DNA from: Ralstonia condita
GTDB lineage: Bacteria; Pseudomonadota; Gammaproteobacteria; Burkholderiales; Burkholderiaceae
Length of the DNA stretch: 64,000 nt
Reading direction: 5' to 3'
Assembly: GCF_958405655.1 (NCBI RefSeq)
Contig: NZ_CATYWO010000004.1
Span: forward strand, 1 to 64,000
A model generated the notes under the pieces. The model searched no databases. It was not told where the DNA came from and saw nothing but the letters and a program-made list of their open reading frames with translations. The position numbers and the translations under genes were made by a program. Positions 17,931 to 26,048 of the stretch are shown here, one piece after another (the first letter of the stretch is position 1; the number at the start of each line of letters is the position of its first letter).

Positions 17931-19793
17931 ATGACGCAGCCTCAAGACGGCAGCGGCGCCATTGCGCACGCTGAAACAACCTCGAACACCAACGACCTCA
18001 TCGCCGACGTCGCCACGCGTGCCAGCGCTTTTGCTGAGCTGGGCCTGGACGAACGCATCGTCCGCGCACTGGGCGAGGTGAACTACACCACCCCGACGCC
18101 CGTGCAGGCGCAAGCCATTCCGGCCTGCCTGCTGGGCCGCGACCTGCTGGTGACGAGCCAGACCGGCTCGGGCAAGACGGCAGCCTTCATGCTGCCCGCC
18201 ATCCAGCGCATCAGCGAGCAGCCTGAGCCGCAGCGTCCGCGCATGGACGGCCCGCCGCAACGCATGAAGGGCCGTCGTCCGCGCCCGGCACCTGCCAAGC
18301 CGTCGCTGCTGGTGCTGACCCCCACGCGCGAACTCGCGCTGCAGGTGACGACGGCTGCATCGCAGTACGGCCGCCACATGCGCCGCATCGTCTGCGCAAG
18401 CATCCTGGGCGGCATGCCCTACCCCAAGCAGCTCGACATGCTGGCACGCATGCCGGACATCATCATCGCCACGCCGGGCCGCCTGCTCGATCACATCGAC
18501 TCTGGCCGCATTGACCTCTCGGCGCTGAACATGCTGGTGTTCGACGAAGCCGACCGCATGCTCGACATGGGCTTTGCCGACGACATCGAAGCCATCGTCG
18601 GGGCCACGCCTGCCACGCGCCAGATGCTGATGTTCTCGGCCACCATGGACCGCCGCATCGAGCAACTGGCCGAGCGCATGATGCGCGACCCGCAGCGCAT
18701 CGAGATCGCAGCCGCAAAGATCGACCAGAGCAACATCGAAGAGCGCCTGCACTTCACCGACGACGTCTCGCACAAGCAGCAACTGCTCGACCACCTGCTG
18801 CGTGATGCGTCGCTCAAGCAAGCGATCGTCTTCACGGCCACCAAGCGTGACGCCGACTCGCTGGCTGACCGCCTGACCGAGCACGGCTTCTCCGCCGGCG
18901 CACTGCACGGCGACATGCATCAAGGCGCGCGCAACCGCACGCTGACAGCGCTGCGCCGCGGCCACCTGCGCGTGCTCGTGGCTACCGACGTGGCGGCGCG
19001 CGGCATCGACGTGCCCGACATCACGCACGTGGTCAACTTCGACCTGCCCAAGCAAGCCGAGGACTACGTGCACCGCATCGGCCGGACAGGCCGTGCCGGC
19101 CGCAGCGGGATCGCGATTAACCTGGTGAACCACAACGACACGTTCCAATGGCGCCGCATCGAGCGCTTTGTTGACCGCCGCATCGACGCGAGCGTCATCG
19201 AAGGACTGGAGCCCAAGCGTACGCCGAAGCCGCGCAGCGGCGGCCCGCGTGCCGGTGGCGAACGCGGCGGCTATCGCGGAAACGGTAGCAACGGCGGCGG
19301 CAACTGGCGCGGCCAGCGTGACGGCTATGCCGCACGTCAGGGCGGTAACGGTGGCGGCAACGAAGGCCGCTTCCAGCGCAGCTTCGGCGGTGACCGCGAA
19401 GGTTTCGCCCCCCGCCGTGACGACCGTGGCGATCGCAGCACCGGCGGCGGCTACCAAGGTGGCCAGGGCCAGCGTGAATGGAACCGAGATGACCGTGCCC
19501 CGCGCCCATCGTACAGCCAGCAAAACCGCGGCGACGCGCAACAGCGCCCGGCCCGCACGCAGGATGGCAACCGCGGTTTCGGCAACAGCAGTGGCAGCGG
19601 CTACGGCAACCGTGACGCCAACCGCGAAGGCTACGGCAATCGCGAAGGCGCGCCCCGTCGCTTCGGTGACAACAACGGCAGCCGCTTCGGCGACAGCAAT
19701 GGCACCGGCGCGCCCCGCCGCAGCTATGGCAATCGTGACGGTAACCGCGACAGCTACGGCAGCAAGGGCCGCTCGCGCGACTTCGATCGTTGA
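17931..19793 (+). CDS. rhlE: DEAD-box ATP-dependent RNA helicase RhlE
   Basis: A 620-residue RNA helicase. Helicase motifs occur in order: TSQTGSGKTAA (motif I, about residue 72), PTRELALQ (Ia), DEADRMLDMGF (II, about 205), SAT (III), ATDVAARGID (V) and HRIGRTGRAGRSG (VI, about 385). After residue 430 comes a tail of nearly 190 residues rich in Gly, Asn, Arg and Ser, the low-complexity RNA-binding type found in RhlE proteins. RhlE acts in ribosome assembly and RNA turnover, often in the cold. The ATG at 17931 is used; a TTG/ATG 12-13 codons upstream is possible. A 355-nt leader and a downstream terminator suggest a single-gene unit. Confidence 0.92.
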   Translation: MTQPQDGSGAIAHAETTSNTNDLIADVATRASAFAELGLDERIVRALGEVNYTTPTPVQAQAIPACLLGRDLLVTSQTGSGKTAAFMLPAIQRISEQPEPQRPRMDGPPQRMKGRRPRPAPAKPSLLVLTPTRELALQVTTAASQYGRHMRRIVCASILGGMPYPKQLDMLARMPDIIIATPGRLLDHIDSGRIDLSALNMLVFDEADRMLDMGFADDIEAIVGATPATRQMLMFSATMDRRIEQLAERMMRDPQRIEIAAAKIDQSNIEERLHFTDDVSHKQQLLDHLLRDASLKQAIVFTATKRDADSLADRLTEHGFSAGALHGDMHQGARNRTLTALRRGHLRVLVATDVAARGIDVPDITHVVNFDLPKQAEDYVHRIGRTGRAGRSGIAINLVNHNDTFQWRRIERFVDRRIDASVIEGLEPKRTPKPRSGGPRAGGERGGYRGNGSNGGGNWRGQRDGYAARQGGNGGGNEGRFQRSFGGDREGFAPRRDDRGDRSTGGGYQGGQGQREWNRDDRAPRPSYSQQNRGDAQQRPARTQDGNRGFGNSSGSGYGNRDANREGYGNREGAPRRFGDNNGSRFGDSNGTGAPRRSYGNRDGNRDSYGSKGRSRDFDR

Positions 19794-19821
19794 TCGGTTC
19801 AGCGCATCGCCCTAATGAAAC

Positions 19822-19848
19822 AGGCCCCGCAAGGGGCCTTTTCTTTTT
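19822..19848 (+). terminator. intrinsic terminator after rhlE
   Basis: AGGCCCC-GCAA-GGGGCCT stem followed by TTTCTTTTT, 28 bases after the rhlE stop. Confidence 0.85.
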
Positions 19849-19862
19849 GCTGACGCGCCGAG

Positions 19863-21161
19863 TTACAGGGCGCAGGTGCGGAAGCCGACAAAGATGTCGT
19901 CCCGCTCCGGCAGGAGGAAACCCCGGAAACGCACGTGGCGCGCGCGCTGCGGCGTGTGCGCAGCCGCGCCGCGCACCGTCTGCATCGCCACGAAATGGGG
20001 TGCCGACAAGCGGGCAACGCGCCCGTGCGGAGCCCCCGGCACAAAATCGGGGTACGGCTCGAATGGCGATGACGTCCACTCCCACACCTGTCCCCAATGA
20101 AAGCCTGCGCGACCCTGTACCGCCGCCATTTCCCATTCGTCCTCGGTGGGCAGACGGCGGCCGGCCCAGCGGCACCAAGCCTGCGCTTCGTACAGGCTCA
20201 CATGCCGCACCGGCTCGTCGCGATTGATCGTACGGGCCTCGCCGTAACGCAGCGCTTGCCAGACGCGGGCGGCCGGATCCCGCTGCCAGCCCAACGGTGC
20301 CGAGCGCTCCTGCATCATCAGCCAGTCCATGCCCGCCGGAGTCCACCACTGCGGATGGTCATAACCGCCATCTTCAATGAATTCGAGGTATTGCCCGTTG
20401 CTGACAGGCTGCGCGTCGATTTCAAACGCCGGCACATAGACACGGTGCGGAGGCCGTTCGTTATCGAAGGCAAAGCCATCCGCATCCGGCCAGCCCATCT
20501 GGAAACGGCCGCCCGGCAGCGACAGCGTCTGCGCCGCGGGCACAGCCACAGCGGCGAGCGGCGGTTGTCCAGCGGGTGGCAGGCCCACTACCTGCAGAAG
20601 GCCGTGCAGATGTTCCGCGCGCAAGTCTTCATGAAAGACCGCCCATCGAAACGGCTCCAGTGCCCCATCGTCATCGGTGCCGAGCGTCGCCAGCTTGCGC
20701 AGCACGCGATCAAGCACGTCATGCGCATACTGCTTGATGGGCGCGATGCCGGGCAACGTCAATTCCCAGCACGCGTCGGGCGGCATGCGGTCCATGTCGA
20801 AGAAGTTGTCGGCGCCTTCGAGCGCGGCGGGGAGCGTGGCCTGCCAGCGCGGAACGGCCCACTCGGCTCCTCCGCCGTCTTCAATGGTTTCGTTCTTGAC
20901 ACGACGCGGCTCGCGCAGGCACCAGAACTCGGCAAACCAGGCGAGCTGGCCGAGCGTCCACAATGGTGGGGCATGGTGCGGCACACGTTCGATCTGCCAG
21001 CCGCGCTGGGTGTCGCCAAACGCGGCAAGCAGCGCCAATGTGCGGTTGCGTGCATCGACGAGGCTGTGCGCGATGCCCTGGCGCGGCAAGCGGCGGCCGT
21101 CGGTCCAGTCGGGAATCGATCCGATGAAGGTCGGATCGGGGAGCATGAAGAATTCAGCCAT
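19863..21161 (-). CDS. egtB: EgtB-like protein (DinB plus FGE-sulfatase fold), ergothioneine/selenoneine type
   Basis: A 432-residue two-domain protein: an N-terminal DinB-like bundle and a C-terminal formylglycine-enzyme-like domain (LPGGRFQMG near residue 225, RLPTEDEWEMA near 345, GQVWEWTSSPFEPYPDF near 360). EgtB joins cysteine or gamma-glutamylcysteine to hercynine; SenA is the selenium counterpart. The upstream egtD supplies hercynine and supports this role. Oddity: in mycobacterial EgtB iron is held by one His in the first helix pair and an HX3HXE motif. Here the first position reads LGQ (Gln72) and the motif reads HEDLRAE (H177, R181), so two of three ligands appear replaced. My alignment is by eye. 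Genes for EgtA, EgtC, SenB and SenC are not nearby. Confidence 0.75.
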   Translation of the reverse strand: MAEFFMLPDPTFIGSIPDWTDGRRLPRQGIAHSLVDARNRTLALLAAFGDTQRGWQIERVPHHAPPLWTLGQLAWFAEFWCLREPRRVKNETIEDGGGAEWAVPRWQATLPAALEGADNFFDMDRMPPDACWELTLPGIAPIKQYAHDVLDRVLRKLATLGTDDDGALEPFRWAVFHEDLRAEHLHGLLQVVGLPPAGQPPLAAVAVPAAQTLSLPGGRFQMGWPDADGFAFDNERPPHRVYVPAFEIDAQPVSNGQYLEFIEDGGYDHPQWWTPAGMDWLMMQERSAPLGWQRDPAARVWQALRYGEARTINRDEPVRHVSLYEAQAWCRWAGRRLPTEDEWEMAAVQGRAGFHWGQVWEWTSSPFEPYPDFVPGAPHGRVARLSAPHFVAMQTVRGAAAHTPQRARHVRFRGFLLPERDDIFVGFRTCAL

Positions 21162-21237
21162 CGCGGCAAACCTCGGGCGGGAATCGATCCATTATCGCAC
21201 CAGCCCGGAACGCCTCTCCGCCGCCGCACCCGCGCGG

Positions 21238-22284
21238 CTACCGGCCGACGCTGGCGTGGCAGACCGCAAAGTCACAGTCACTGTCGGTCCAGGCATACAG
21301 GTCTTCAAATCCAGCATCCGCAAACATCGTTTGCAGGCGCGGCAGGTCGTACTTGACCGAATTCTCCGTGTGCAGGCGCTCGCCGGTAGCAAAGGCGCGC
21401 ACGTGGCTGCCCCATCGCACCGTCACATCGCGCCGCGCCTCGAGGTGCATTTCGATGCGGTGAGCTTCGGTGCGATACAGCGCAACATGGCGCCAGTCGC
21501 ACACGTCGAAATCAGCGCCCAGCAAGCGATTCAGGTTGCGCAGCACGTTGAGGTTGAAGGCCGCAGTCACCCCGAGCGGGTCATCGTAGGCGGCTTCCAG
21601 GCGTCGAGCCTCCTTGATGAGGTCGATGCCGATCAACACGCTGTCCCCCGGCACCGACGCTTCGCGCAGGCGGGTGAGGAACGCAAGCGCCTCATCCGGC
21701 GCGAAATTACCCAGACTCGAACCCGGATAGAACCACACCCGGCGCCCATCGCCCACGGCATCGGGCAGCGCCAAGGGGGCGCACAGATCCGCGCCGATGC
21801 CCACCATCGGCAGTTGGGGGTGCTGGCGTGCAAGTGCCCGCAGCGTGTCGCGCAGAAAATCCGCCGAAATGTCGATGGCGACATACCGCGACGGCGCCAA
21901 TGTGCGAAACAGGCGCGCAGCCTTCTCGCAGTTGCCGGCCCCAAGATCGATCAACGTCGCGCCGCGCCCCACGCGCAGGGCAATTTCGGCGGCGTGCAGG
22001 CTGAAGATTGCGGCTTCGGTACGTGTCGGGTAGTACTCGGGCAGATCGGTGATGGCCTCAAACAGCCGTGAACCAAGCGTGTCATAGAAGAACTTCGGGC
22101 TGACGCTGGCGGCCTGAGCCATGAGACCGGCCTCTGCCTCGGCACGCAGTGCCGCGTCGTCTTCGGTAAAGAGCTGGTAGAAGGTCAGGCCTGCACCGAC
22201 AGCGTCAACAGTGGGCTGCGGCTGGATCAGACGGGCCAGCGCGCGGCGGGCATAGGTATCGGCGGACGGCTTGGTGGCCTGCAT
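21238..22284 (-). CDS. egtD: L-histidine N-alpha-methyltransferase EgtD
   Basis: A 348-residue SAM-dependent methyltransferase that trimethylates histidine to hercynine. The SAM-site region shows LIDLGAGNCEKAARLF near residue 115. Other family marks are SPKFFYDTLGSRLFEAI near 60, FYPGSSLGNF near 180 and FNLNVLRNLNRLLGADF near 240. The ATG at 22284 is preceded by CGGAG at good spacing and matches the family start; the frame continues upstream without support. The egtB-like gene follows 76 bases downstream on the same strand, so the two are probably one operon. Confidence 0.9.
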   Translation of the reverse strand: MQATKPSADTYARRALARLIQPQPTVDAVGAGLTFYQLFTEDDAALRAEAEAGLMAQAASVSPKFFYDTLGSRLFEAITDLPEYYPTRTEAAIFSLHAAEIALRVGRGATLIDLGAGNCEKAARLFRTLAPSRYVAIDISADFLRDTLRALARQHPQLPMVGIGADLCAPLALPDAVGDGRRVWFYPGSSLGNFAPDEALAFLTRLREASVPGDSVLIGIDLIKEARRLEAAYDDPLGVTAAFNLNVLRNLNRLLGADFDVCDWRHVALYRTEAHRIEMHLEARRDVTVRWGSHVRAFATGERLHTENSVKYDLPRLQTMFADAGFEDLYAWTDSDCDFAVCHASVGR

Positions 22285-22554
22285 GGTGTCTCCGTTGTGA
22301 ATGGAACGGTACTGCCGGGTCATGAAGCCCGATGCCAGCGAGAAATGTGCCATCGGCTCCGCACGCGTGACGCATGGGCGAGTTTGCAGCGTAGACGCCG
22401 CTTTGTGACACCGCCACCGTTCTTTCATCCGAGTGGGCGGGAATGCCACATGACGCCCCGCGTAAAAATCGCCGGCACCGCTGAAAAAAACGGCGTATCG
22501 GCCGCTCCGATGCGGATCGTCAGGTTTTTGCGGCGCAGCAATCGCCGCCTGCGA

Positions 22555-22560
22555 TACAAT
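22555..22560 (+). promoter_or_regulatory. -10 element of the riboswitch/terC transcript
   Basis: TACAAT 10 bases before the conserved start of the yybP-ykoY element, placing transcription initiation directly at the aptamer. Confidence 0.5.
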
Positions 22561-22569
22561 CGAGGCTTC

Positions 22570-22691
22570 CTCAAAGGGGAGTAGCTCGGGGGCTCTTCAG
22601 CCCCAGGCACGATCGTCAAGACGAAGCTCGCGCTTCCGGTCGTGCCGGCACCGGCAGGTTCCCAACCTGTTCGTGTCGAGCAAGACCTTTG
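22570..22691 (+). promoter_or_regulatory. yybP-ykoY (manganese) riboswitch
   Basis: The two conserved ends of the yybP-ykoY class are present: AAAGGGGAGTAGCTC at 22573-22587 and GAGCAAGACCTTT ending at 22690. Between them are GC-rich paired arms and a central CGTCAAGACG. This class binds Mn2+ and switches on Mn exporters or TerC-type proteins; the TerC gene here begins 91 bases downstream. Metal specificity is from the class, not tested here. Confidence 0.88.
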
Positions 22692-22781
22692 CAACCGGAT
22701 TCATGGTCTGCAAAGCGTCACGCCCCTGCATTCCATGTTGTTCGGTCAACCGATTTTGTTTGTTTGACGCTTGGAGCCACC

Positions 22782-23474
22782 ATGGAATGGTTGTCTGACA
22801 TCTTCACCATGCAGTTTGCTGCCGCGCTGGCCTCGATCATCGTGATCGACCTCGTGCTTGCGGGCGATAACGCCATCCTGATCGCGCTTGCCGCGCGCAA
22901 CCTGCCGCCCGAGCTGCAGAAGAAGGCCATCCTATGGGGTGCCGCGGGCGCAATCGTCGTGCGGGCGCTCATGACGCTCGCGGTCGTGTGGCTGCTGAAG
23001 ATTCCGGGCCTGATGCTGGTGGGCGGCCTGGCGCTGGTCTGGATCGCGTGGAAGCTGCTTGCCGACGACGGCGAAGGCGGCGACGAACACGGCGCGGCCA
23101 GCACAACCCTCATGGGCGCGATGAAGACGATCATCATCGCTGACGCGGTGATGGGGATCGACAACGTGCTGGCCATTGCCGGCGCCTCGCACGGCAACTT
23201 CCTGCTAGTGGTGCTGGGCTTGCTGATTAGCGTGCCTGTGGTCGTGTGGGGCAGCGGTGTGGTGCTGCGGCTGATCGAGCGCTTCCCGATCATCATCTAC
23301 GGTGGTGCGGCCGTGCTGGCTTATACGGCTGCGCACATGATCGTGGCGGAACCCGTGCTCAAGCCGTTCCTTGCCGAGCAGCCGCCGCTGGCGTGGGCCG
23401 TGTATGTGCTGGTGTTTGTGGTGGTGCTGGGCGGCGGCTGGCTGGCGCAGCGTCGCCGCCAACAACCGGCTTAA
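22782..23474 (+). CDS. TerC family integral membrane protein, probable Mn2+ exporter
   Basis: A 230-residue membrane protein of the TerC family with about seven helices. The acidic intramembrane motifs expected of the family are present: IVIDLVLAGDNAILIALAAR near residue 17 and IIIADAVMGIDNVLAIAGASHG near 117. Members behind yybP-ykoY riboswitches (such as Alx) protect against excess manganese. GGAG precedes the ATG at 6 bases; longer in-frame starts lie inside the riboswitch region. Its stop overlaps the stop of the convergent threonine dehydratase gene by 3 bases. Confidence 0.9.
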   Translation: MEWLSDIFTMQFAAALASIIVIDLVLAGDNAILIALAARNLPPELQKKAILWGAAGAIVVRALMTLAVVWLLKIPGLMLVGGLALVWIAWKLLADDGEGGDEHGAASTTLMGAMKTIIIADAVMGIDNVLAIAGASHGNFLLVVLGLLISVPVVVWGSGVVLRLIERFPIIIYGGAAVLAYTAAHMIVAEPVLKPFLAEQPPLAWAVYVLVFVVVLGGGWLAQRRRQQPA

Positions 23475-24472
23475 GCTGCGATGGGTTGACCGGCCAACAC
23501 CCGCGCCAGCATGGCGCGGTCGATGTTGCCGCCGGTCAGCGGCAGGCCTATGCGCAGGCCGGCCACCTGGTCGCGCTGCTGCCACGCAGCCGCCAGTGCG
23601 GCGGCGGCGGCGCCTTCGGCTACGTTGTGCGTTGTCGAAAAATACAGCCGGATGGCATCCGCCACTTCATCGTCCGTCACCGCGACCATCTCGTCGACAC
23701 CGCTACGGATCACCCCGAGCGCAGCCGCATCCGGGGTACGACAGGCGAGGCCGTCTGCCAACAGGGTCGACACCGGTGCCGATATGACGGAACCGCTTGC
23801 AAACGAGTGTTCATAACATCGCGCGTGCGCGGACACGACCCCGACAATGCGCGTCGACAGGCCGAGCGCATCACGTGCCCGCACCGCTGCACACGCACCG
23901 GACCCCATGCCGATCGGCACATAGACCACATCGAGCGGTGCAGCCTCGAAAAGCTCAAGCCAGTAACTCGCCACGCCCGCGACCAGGTCGTCGTGGTAGG
24001 AGGGCACGAGGTGCAATCCGCGTTCTGCAGCCAATTGCGCGGCCACTTCACGGCTGGCCTGAAAATCGTCGCCGGCCTCGATCAGTTCCGCGCCCAGGGC
24101 GCGCATGGCCGCATTCTTCTCGACGCTATTGCCTTGCGGCACGACGATCGTGGCCGTCACGGCATTTCGCTGCGCCGCCAGCGCGATCGACTGCCCATGG
24201 TTGCCCCGCGTCGCCGCGATCACCCCGCCAAACGCGCGCTCGCGACGGCGCAGCGCATGAAGATACGTCAAACCGCCGCGCACCTTGAATGCGCCCACTT
24301 GCGTGTGGTTCTCGTGCTTGACCCACACTGCCGCACCAACGGCCTGCGACAGCAATGGCCAGCAGTACTGCGGCGTCGGCGGTATCACTGCGTTGACGAC
24401 GCTGGCGGCAGCACGCAGATGGCGTAGTTCGGCGGCACGATGGAGCGAAGCGGCGGTGGTAAGGGGCGACAT
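23471..24472 (-). CDS. threonine dehydratase-type PLP enzyme
   Basis: A 333-residue fold-type II PLP enzyme of the threonine/serine dehydratase family, deaminating threonine (2-oxobutyrate) or serine. The PLP lysine is in GAFKVRGGL near residue 58. ATRGNHGQSIALAA near 90 is the substrate/phosphate loop, and GMGSGACAAVRA near 180 is the glycine-rich PLP-phosphate loop. There is no C-terminal ACT-like regulatory domain, so this is the catabolic/short type, not the biosynthetic IlvA type. ATG at 24472 has ACGGAG upstream. Serine racemase or hydroxyaspartate dehydratase activity cannot be excluded from sequence. Confidence 0.85.
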   Translation of the reverse strand: MSPLTTAASLHRAAELRHLRAAASVVNAVIPPTPQYCWPLLSQAVGAAVWVKHENHTQVGAFKVRGGLTYLHALRRRERAFGGVIAATRGNHGQSIALAAQRNAVTATIVVPQGNSVEKNAAMRALGAELIEAGDDFQASREVAAQLAAERGLHLVPSYHDDLVAGVASYWLELFEAAPLDVVYVPIGMGSGACAAVRARDALGLSTRIVGVVSAHARCYEHSFASGSVISAPVSTLLADGLACRTPDAAALGVIRSGVDEMVAVTDDEVADAIRLYFSTTHNVAEGAAAAALAAAWQQRDQVAGLRIGLPLTGGNIDRAMLARVLAGQPIAA

Positions 24473-24634
24473 GGCGAACTCCGTCAGACAGTTTGCAGCG
24501 ATGACGCTATATTCGCCGCCCTCCCCACCCGCGAACATCGACAGTTCGGCGATTTGCCGCTCAAACTGTTTCGCCCGTTTCACCGGGCCAGTTCGCTGAC
24601 AGCACCAGTACAGTCGGCGCCGCGTCGCACACGT

Positions 24635-24640
24635 TACAAT
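24635..24640 (+). promoter_or_regulatory. -10 element upstream of thyA
   Basis: TACAAT followed by GCGG, 43 bases before the thyA ATG. No strong -35. Confidence 0.45.
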
Positions 24641-24682
24641 GCGGCTCACCCGATTTTTGACGCCGCTTCCACCCCTGCCGCA

Positions 24683-25477
24683 ATGCAGCCCTACCTCGAC
24701 CTGATGCGCCATGTCTACGAGCATGGCACCGACAAAGCCGACCGCACCGGCACGGGCACGCGCTCCGTATTCGGGCACCAGATGCGTTTCAACCTGCAAG
24801 ACGGGTTTCCGCTGGTGACCACCAAGAAGGTGCACATCAAGTCCATCGTCTATGAACTGCTGTGGTTCCTCCAAGGCGCCACCAATGTGCGCTGGCTGCA
24901 AGACAATGGGGTGACGATCTGGGATGAATGGGCGGACGCCGACGGCGAACTCGGCCCCATCTACGGCTACCAATGGCGCTCCTGGCCCTCGCCTACCGGT
25001 GAGCACATCGACCAGATCGCCGAACTCATCGCCCAGATCAAGCGCAATCCGGATTCCCGCCGCCTGATCGTTTCCGCCTGGAACGTGGCCGACATCCCAC
25101 GCATGAAGCTGCCGCCCTGCCACGCGTTCTTCCAGTTCTACGTGGCCGACGGCAAGCTCTCGTGCCAGCTCTACCAGCGCAGCGCCGACATCTTCCTCGG
25201 CGTGCCGTTCAATATCGCCAGCTACGCACTGCTCACGCACATGATCGCGCAGCAGACCGATCTGGATGTCGGCGACTTCGTGTGGACCGGCGGCGACTGC
25301 CATCTCTACAACAATCACTTCGAACAGGTCGAGACGCAACTCGCGCGCGAACCGCTGCCGCTGCCCAGGCTGCAGATCAAGCGCAAGCCCGAGAGCATCT
25401 TCGATTACCAGTACGAAGACTTTGAAATCGTCGGCTACCAGAGCCATCCCGCCATCAAGGCGCCCGTGGCGGTATAA
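24683..25477 (+). CDS. thyA: thymidylate synthase
   Basis: A 264-residue enzyme, exactly the E. coli length, that methylates dUMP to dTMP with methylenetetrahydrofolate. It has the folate-binding start DRTGTGTRSVFG, the catalytic cysteine in LPPCHAFFQFYV near residue 146, and the nucleotide/phosphate residues QRSADIFLGVPFNIASYA near 165 and HLYNNH near 207. folA begins 3 bases beyond its stop, so synthase and the reductase that recycles its dihydrofolate product are cotranscribed. Confidence 0.97.
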   Translation: MQPYLDLMRHVYEHGTDKADRTGTGTRSVFGHQMRFNLQDGFPLVTTKKVHIKSIVYELLWFLQGATNVRWLQDNGVTIWDEWADADGELGPIYGYQWRSWPSPTGEHIDQIAELIAQIKRNPDSRRLIVSAWNVADIPRMKLPPCHAFFQFYVADGKLSCQLYQRSADIFLGVPFNIASYALLTHMIAQQTDLDVGDFVWTGGDCHLYNNHFEQVETQLAREPLPLPRLQIKRKPESIFDYQYEDFEIVGYQSHPAIKAPVAV

Positions 25478-25480
25478 CGC

Positions 25481-25984
25481 ATGACGATCCTGACTCTCAT
25501 CGTCGCCCGCGCGCGCAACGGCGTCATTGGCCGCGACAACACCCTGCCGTGGCGCCTGCCCGAAGACCTCGCGCACTTCAAGCGCACCACCATGGGCGCC
25601 CCCATCGTCATGGGCCGCAAGACGTACGAATCGATCGGCCGCCCGCTGCCGGGTCGGCGCAACATCGTCGTCACGCGCAACGCCAAGCTGGAGCTGCCTG
25701 GCTGTGAGATCGCCTACTCGCTGGAAGATGCACAGCGGCTGTGCGTGGGCGCGGAACAGATCTTCCTGATCGGCGGCGCGCAGCTGTATGCGGATGCCCT
25801 GCCCAGCGCCGACCGGCTGATCGTTACCGAGATCGACGCTGATTTCGATGGCGACGCCCATTTCCCGGCGCCGGACCCGACGGTCTGGCGTGAGGTCGCA
25901 CGCGAAACGCATCACGCCGCCGCGCCCAACGATTTCGACTACGCGTTCGTCACGTACGAACGGCCGCCTTCGGACGAGCAGTAA
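25481..25984 (+). CDS. folA: dihydrofolate reductase
   Basis: A 167-residue NADPH-dependent dihydrofolate reductase. GVIGRDNTLPWRLPEDLAHFK near residue 14 contains the substrate-site acid of the LPW-L-ED type and the Met20-loop equivalent. IVMGRKTYESIGRPLPGRRNIVVTR near 42 and IFLIGGAQLYADAL near 90 are the cofactor motifs. It follows thyA by 3 bases and ends before a strong bidirectional terminator. Confidence 0.96.
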   Translation: MTILTLIVARARNGVIGRDNTLPWRLPEDLAHFKRTTMGAPIVMGRKTYESIGRPLPGRRNIVVTRNAKLELPGCEIAYSLEDAQRLCVGAEQIFLIGGAQLYADALPSADRLIVTEIDADFDGDAHFPAPDPTVWREVARETHHAAAPNDFDYAFVTYERPPSDEQ

Positions 25985-26000
25985 GCGCCCAGCGGGCAAC

Positions 26001-26032
26001 AAAAAACGCGCTCGAAACCGAGCGCGTTTTTT
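26001..26032. terminator. bidirectional terminator between folA and pmbA
   Basis: AAAAAACGCGCTCG-AAAC-CGAGCGCGTTTTTT, between convergent genes. Confidence 0.9.
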
Positions 26033-26048
26033 GTTTGGACGAGCACGC

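Noticed and set aside
19240..19790. Tandem Gly/Asn/Arg/Ser repeats in rhlE as a possible DNA repeat array
   Set aside because: It is the low-complexity tail of the helicase with imperfect codon repeats, common in RhlE proteins.
23477..26002. A minus-strand frame linking folA/thyA antisense sequence to the threonine dehydratase as one 843-residue protein
   Set aside because: Only the last 333 residues are a known enzyme, and the ATG at 24472 has its own ribosome site.
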